DNA from: Pseudomonadota bacterium
Lineage (GTDB): Bacteria > Pseudomonadota > Alphaproteobacteria > Rhizobiales > Rhizobiaceae
DNA length: 31,413 bases
NCBI GenBank assembly: GCA_023451735.1
Contig: JAEXYH010000084.1
Coordinates: forward strand, 1 to 31,413
Reading direction: 5' to 3'
Below, piece by piece: positions 28,700 to 31,413 of this stretch. How positions within the stretch are numbered: the first letter of the stretch is position 1; every line of letters starts with the position of its first letter. The notes below the pieces were generated by a model. That model had not been told where the DNA came from, searched no databases, and was given only the letters and a program-made list of their open reading frames with translations. The position numbers and the translations under genes are program-made.

Positions 28700-30049
28700 A
28701 TGAGTGAAAGATTGCTTGCGAAATATTCAGGCTCGGTGCCGCGATACACTAGCTATCCGACTGCGCCGCATTTTCACACTGGTGTAAATTGCGACATCTA
28801 TTCGCAGTGGCTGTCAGAACTCGATTCTTCGAGCAATCTGTCACTCTATCTTCACATACCTTATTGCGACCGGCTCTGTTGGTTCTGCGCCTGCCATACC
28901 AAGCAGACGCTCCGTTATGAGCCGATCACCATCTATCTTGCAGCCCTCCGGCGGGAGATCGCCGCCGTTGGTGCGAAAGTGCCGGCAGGTGCCAAGGTCA
29001 CCGCCATCCATTTCGGCGGCGGTTCGCCGACAATGCTGAAGCCTGAGGACATGACCGACCTGATGGCTTGTCTGAGGGCGTCTTTCGATGTGGCAGGCGA
29101 TGCCGAAATCAGCGTCGAGATGGACCCGAACGATCTGGACGAAGCCCGTTACGATGCGCTGGCTGCAATCGGCCTGACCCGGGCAAGCCTCGGTGTCCAG
29201 GATTTCGATCCGACCGTGCAGAAAGCGATCAATCGTATCCAGACCTTTGAGCAGACCAAGTCCGTCGTCGATGCAGTCCGGGCACGCGGCGTCGGTTCGG
29301 TCAATTGCGATGTCCTTTATGGTCTTCCTTATCAGACCCTTGACGGCGTGGGACGCACGCTCTCGGATATATTGTCTCTGGCGCCCGATCGGGTTGCGCT
29401 TTTCGGTTATGCCCATGTGCCATGGATGAAGAAACACCAGACGATGATTCCCGAAACGGCGTTGCCGGATGTCGGCGAGCGTTTCCGCCAGAACAATTTT
29501 GCCAGCCAGATGCTTCTCGATGCGGGCTACCAGCAGATCGGTATCGATCACTTCGCAAAGCCGTCTGATTCGATGGCCGTTGCGGCAAAAACGGGCCGGC
29601 TACGGCGCAATTTCCAGGGCTATACGACCGATAGCGCCGATGCGCTGATCGGTCTCGGAGCATCCTCGATCAGCCAGCTGCCTCAAGGATATGTGCAGAA
29701 TATGCCGGCGACCGGCGAATATCAGCGCCTGGTCGAGGGCGAGGGGCTGGCGGCGGTAAGGGGGGTGGAATTGTCGGAAGACGATCGCATGCGCGCCTAT
29801 ATCATAGAGCGTCTGATGTGCGATTTCGGTTTTGATTTCATGCCTTTGCTCGCAAATTTCCCGACCGGCGCCCAGGCCTTGATCGCCGAGGCCCGCGCCT
29901 TTGCCCGCAGCAATCCGGACGATATCTGCCGTGTCGGCAATGCATCCTTCACGATCACGCCGCAGGGCCGGCCGTTCACTCGGACAATCGCCGCAGTCTT
30001 CGATCGCTACATTGAGAACGGTCGCGGCAGGCACTCTATTGCGGTCTAG
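28700..30049 (+). CDS. hemN: Oxygen-independent coproporphyrinogen III oxidase HemN
   Basis: HemN is a cytosolic radical SAM enzyme that converts coproporphyrinogen III to protoporphyrinogen IX without oxygen, for haem synthesis in microaerobic growth. At 449 aa it is of full length. The radical SAM cluster motif C56-x3-C60-x2-C63 plus C65 (YCDRLCWFCAC) marks it as true HemN and not the HemW-type paralogue; FGGGSPTMLKPED, RASLGVQDFDPTVQKAINR and GIDHFAKPSD also match. The N-terminal RYTSYPTAPHF trip-wire region is present. GGTGCG-type spacing before the ATG is weak. It is under an FNR box and divergent from fnrN. Confidence 0.95.
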   Translation: MSERLLAKYSGSVPRYTSYPTAPHFHTGVNCDIYSQWLSELDSSSNLSLYLHIPYCDRLCWFCACHTKQTLRYEPITIYLAALRREIAAVGAKVPAGAKVTAIHFGGGSPTMLKPEDMTDLMACLRASFDVAGDAEISVEMDPNDLDEARYDALAAIGLTRASLGVQDFDPTVQKAINRIQTFEQTKSVVDAVRARGVGSVNCDVLYGLPYQTLDGVGRTLSDILSLAPDRVALFGYAHVPWMKKHQTMIPETALPDVGERFRQNNFASQMLLDAGYQQIGIDHFAKPSDSMAVAAKTGRLRRNFQGYTTDSADALIGLGASSISQLPQGYVQNMPATGEYQRLVEGEGLAAVRGVELSEDDRMRAYIIERLMCDFGFDFMPLLANFPTGAQALIAEARAFARSNPDDICRVGNASFTITPQGRPFTRTIAAVFDRYIENGRGRHSIAV

Positions 30050-30200
30050 GCCGCAAACCTTCATGATTGCGCTCTCGACGATTGCTGTTTAGGCAACAGT
30101 TTCGGTGCAAATTTTGCGCCCGAAAAAACGAAGCCATTGGCATTTGGAACCGTTTTCCCTATGTGGGGCTACGAATTACATATTCTCAAAGGACATGGGC

Positions 30201-30479
30201 GTGACTGCTACATTCGACAAAGTTGCCGACATCATTGCTGAAACCAGCGAAATCGACCGGGAAACCATTACGCCGGAAAGCCACACGATCGACGATCTCG
30301 GCATCGACAGCCTTGACTTCCTAGACATCGTCTTCGCGATCGACAAGGAATTCGGCATCAAGATCCCGCTCGAGCAGTGGACCCAGGAAGTCAACGAGGG
30401 CAAGGTTTCGACGGAAGAATATTTCGTTCTGAAAAACCTCTGTGCCAAGATCGACGAGCTGAAGGCGGCCAAGGGCTAA
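30201..30479 (+). CDS. acpXL: Acyl carrier protein AcpXL
   Basis: AcpXL carries the growing very-long-chain (27-hydroxyoctacosanoate) acyl chain that ends up on rhizobial lipid A. The 92-aa sequence TATFDKVADIIAETSEIDR with the 4'-phosphopantetheine Ser37 in GIDSLDFLDIVFAIDKEFG is nearly identical to known AcpXL proteins as I recall them. A GTG start at 30201 is chosen because AAAGGA lies at good distance, whereas the ATG at 30195 is only 2–3 bp after it. This is the first gene of the VLCFA locus and is followed 18 bp later by fabZXL. Confidence 0.95.
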   Translation: MTATFDKVADIIAETSEIDRETITPESHTIDDLGIDSLDFLDIVFAIDKEFGIKIPLEQWTQEVNEGKVSTEEYFVLKNLCAKIDELKAAKG

Positions 30480-30497
30480 AGTCCTGCCGTAAACCAG

Positions 30498-30971
30498 ATG
30501 CTGCTTGAATATTTCCAGATGATCGATCGGGTGGAAACGCTCGATCTCGAAGGAAAGACGCTGACGGCGCGGTCTACCGTGCCGGCAAAAAGCCCGGTGT
30601 TCGAAGGTCACTTTCCCGGCATGCCTCTCGTGCCGGGTGTCCTTCTTATCGAAACCATGGCGCAGGCGTCGGGCATGCTCGTGCTTGCCGCGACCGATTT
30701 CGCCGCCATGCCGTTCCTGATGTCCGTCGATGGCGCCAAGATGCGCGCCTTCGTCGAGCCCGAAGCCGTGCTCGACATTGAAGCGTATCTCGAACACGAA
30801 GGGTCGGGCTATGCCGTCACCAAGGCGAAAATCTCGTCCGGCGGCAAAAAGGTCTGCGACGCACAGCTGAAATTGCGCACCATGCCTTTTTCCGAAATTC
30901 CGCTGGCGCCGATCGTGCGCAAGCGGGCGGAAGAGGTAGGTCTGGTCGCAGCGATGGGCGCGCGTATCTGA
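30498..30971 (+). CDS. fabZXL: Very-long-chain 3-hydroxyacyl-ACP dehydratase
   Basis: The 157-aa protein is a FabZ hotdog-fold dehydratase. GHFPGMPLVPGVLLIETMAQ contains catalytic H38 and E52, with the 14-residue spacing of FabZ, and the central helix. Its place between acpXL and a FabF-type gene marks it as the dehydratase of the C28 fatty acid elongation cycle, not housekeeping FabZ. No strong ribosome-binding site is seen, consistent with coupling to acpXL 18 bp upstream. A 152-bp gap with a strong hairpin separates it from fabF2XL. Confidence 0.9.
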   Translation: MLLEYFQMIDRVETLDLEGKTLTARSTVPAKSPVFEGHFPGMPLVPGVLLIETMAQASGMLVLAATDFAAMPFLMSVDGAKMRAFVEPEAVLDIEAYLEHEGSGYAVTKAKISSGGKKVCDAQLKLRTMPFSEIPLAPIVRKRAEEVGLVAAMGARI

Positions 30972-31030
30972 GGCATGTCGTGCCGGGCCTTACGCGGCTC
31001 TGCCATCATGCCATGCGATGGATTAGGGAT

Positions 31031-31072
31031 CCGAAGCGTGGCGAACCAGCTCAACGGTTCGATACGCTTCGG
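31031..31072 (+). other. Strong stem-loop between fabZXL and fabF2XL
   Basis: CCGAAGCGT and ACGCTTCGG form a 9-bp outer stem and CGAACC/GGTTCG a 6-bp inner stem, with a 2-base internal loop on each side and an 8-base apical loop. It lies 60 bp after the fabZXL stop and 52 bp before the next ATG, without a T run. It could tune read-through or protect the upstream mRNA. Confidence 0.55.
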
Positions 31073-31123
31073 TTCGTCGTTTGAAGCCCGCAAACTGGGC
31101 AAAGTCCGCGAAAGAGGACAAAG

Positions 31124-31413
31124 ATGAAGTCTGACAATGATGTTGTGATCACCGGTATCGGCATTGTCACCGGCCAGGGCGTCGGCAAGGAGGCGCATGT
31201 CGCGCTCCTGTCCGGATCCGCTGCCGGCAAGCCGACCGTGGAAACCGAGCGTTTCGCGCCCTATCCGGTCCATCCGCTGCCCGAAATCGACTGGTCCACC
31301 CAGATCGTCAAGCGCGATCAGCGCCAGATGGAAAACTGGCAGCGCCTCGGTGTGTTTGCCGCCGGTCTGGCGCTCGATGACGCCGGTCTGAAGGACGACG
31401 CGGAAGCCTGCGC
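31124..31413 (+). CDS. fabF2XL: Beta-ketoacyl-ACP synthase (FabF-type), 5' part
   Basis: The frame starts MKSDNDVVITGIGIVTGQGV after GAGGACAAAG and runs off the window with 96 complete codons visible. The opening VVITGIGIVT-x-GVG matches the N terminus of FabF/KAS II enzymes, and the position after acpXL and fabZXL matches fabF2XL, one of two ketosynthases of the very-long-chain fatty acid locus. The Cys-His-His active site lies beyond the window, so completeness cannot be judged. Confidence 0.85.
   Translation, partial: MKSDNDVVITGIGIVTGQGVGKEAHVALLSGSAAGKPTVETERFAPYPVHPLPEIDWSTQIVKRDQRQMENWQRLGVFAAGLALDDAGLKDDAEAC

Noticed and set aside
30039..30056. TTGCGG/CCGCAA stem at the hemN stop as a terminator
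   Set aside because: Only 6 bp with no T run; too weak to call.

Overview
This window looks like the chromosome of a Rhizobiaceae alphaproteobacterium (Rhizobium/Agrobacterium/Sinorhizobium type). The evidence is high GC with codon use to match, an acpXL–fabZXL–fabF2XL very-long-chain fatty acid locus for lipid A, an FnrN-type regulator next to hemN, a DUF1127 protein, two-domain cold-shock protein, pdxJ and cobP of rhizobial type. No insertion sequences, phage genes or CRISPR arrays are visible.

Layout. 1–6000: two identical tRNA-Glu genes and a tRNA-Pro with matching promoters, then housekeeping genes (a lipoprotein, glyoxalase I, a double cold-shock protein overlapping a DUF192 gene, pdxJ, type II NADH dehydrogenase). 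5841–24077: the centre of the window, a corrinoid-dependent methylamine (most likely glycine betaine or another quaternary amine) demethylation island. It holds a GlxA/GbdR-like AraC regulator, a RACo-type corrinoid activase, a methyl-THF:corrinoid methyltransferase, a 'virulence factor'-family small protein, a DUF1638 protein, a corrinoid-binding protein, a non-pyrrolysine MttB-family methyltransferase, an Fe-S protein, a betaine–homocysteine methyltransferase and a ProXWV-type betaine ABC transporter. Unrelated passengers sit among these: DUF1127 + LysR, an entericidin lipoprotein, and an ECF sigma factor with a membrane-anchored VWA protein. 24078–25252 is almost empty. 25253–28465: cobP, a TauE/SafE permease, a nucleoside hydrolase and fnrN. 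28700–31413: hemN, then acpXL, fabZXL and the start of fabF2XL, cut by the window edge.

How the island should work (inference from families). ProXWV imports the betaine; MttB moves one N-methyl to the cobalamin of the corrinoid protein; the MeTr enzyme passes it to tetrahydrofolate; RACo re-reduces Co(II) when the cofactor is oxidised, which must happen often in an aerobe; Bmt uses a methyl donor to make methionine. CobP, a late cobalamin-biosynthesis enzyme, lies nearby.

Three things stand out. (1) MttB, the MeTr enzyme, RACo and Bmt belong to four unrelated folds but each carries an arginine-rich terminal tail, while the corrinoid protein begins with a strongly acidic segment. (2) AAGCGAC-type dyads and repeats recur in the promoters of the AraC regulator, the vir–MeTr–RACo genes, the corrinoid protein/mttB divergent region and, weakly, proX, suggesting one operator. 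(3) proV is interrupted by a single in-frame TAA between Walker B and the H-loop, so the transporter is probably broken in this strain unless the stop is a sequencing error or is read through.
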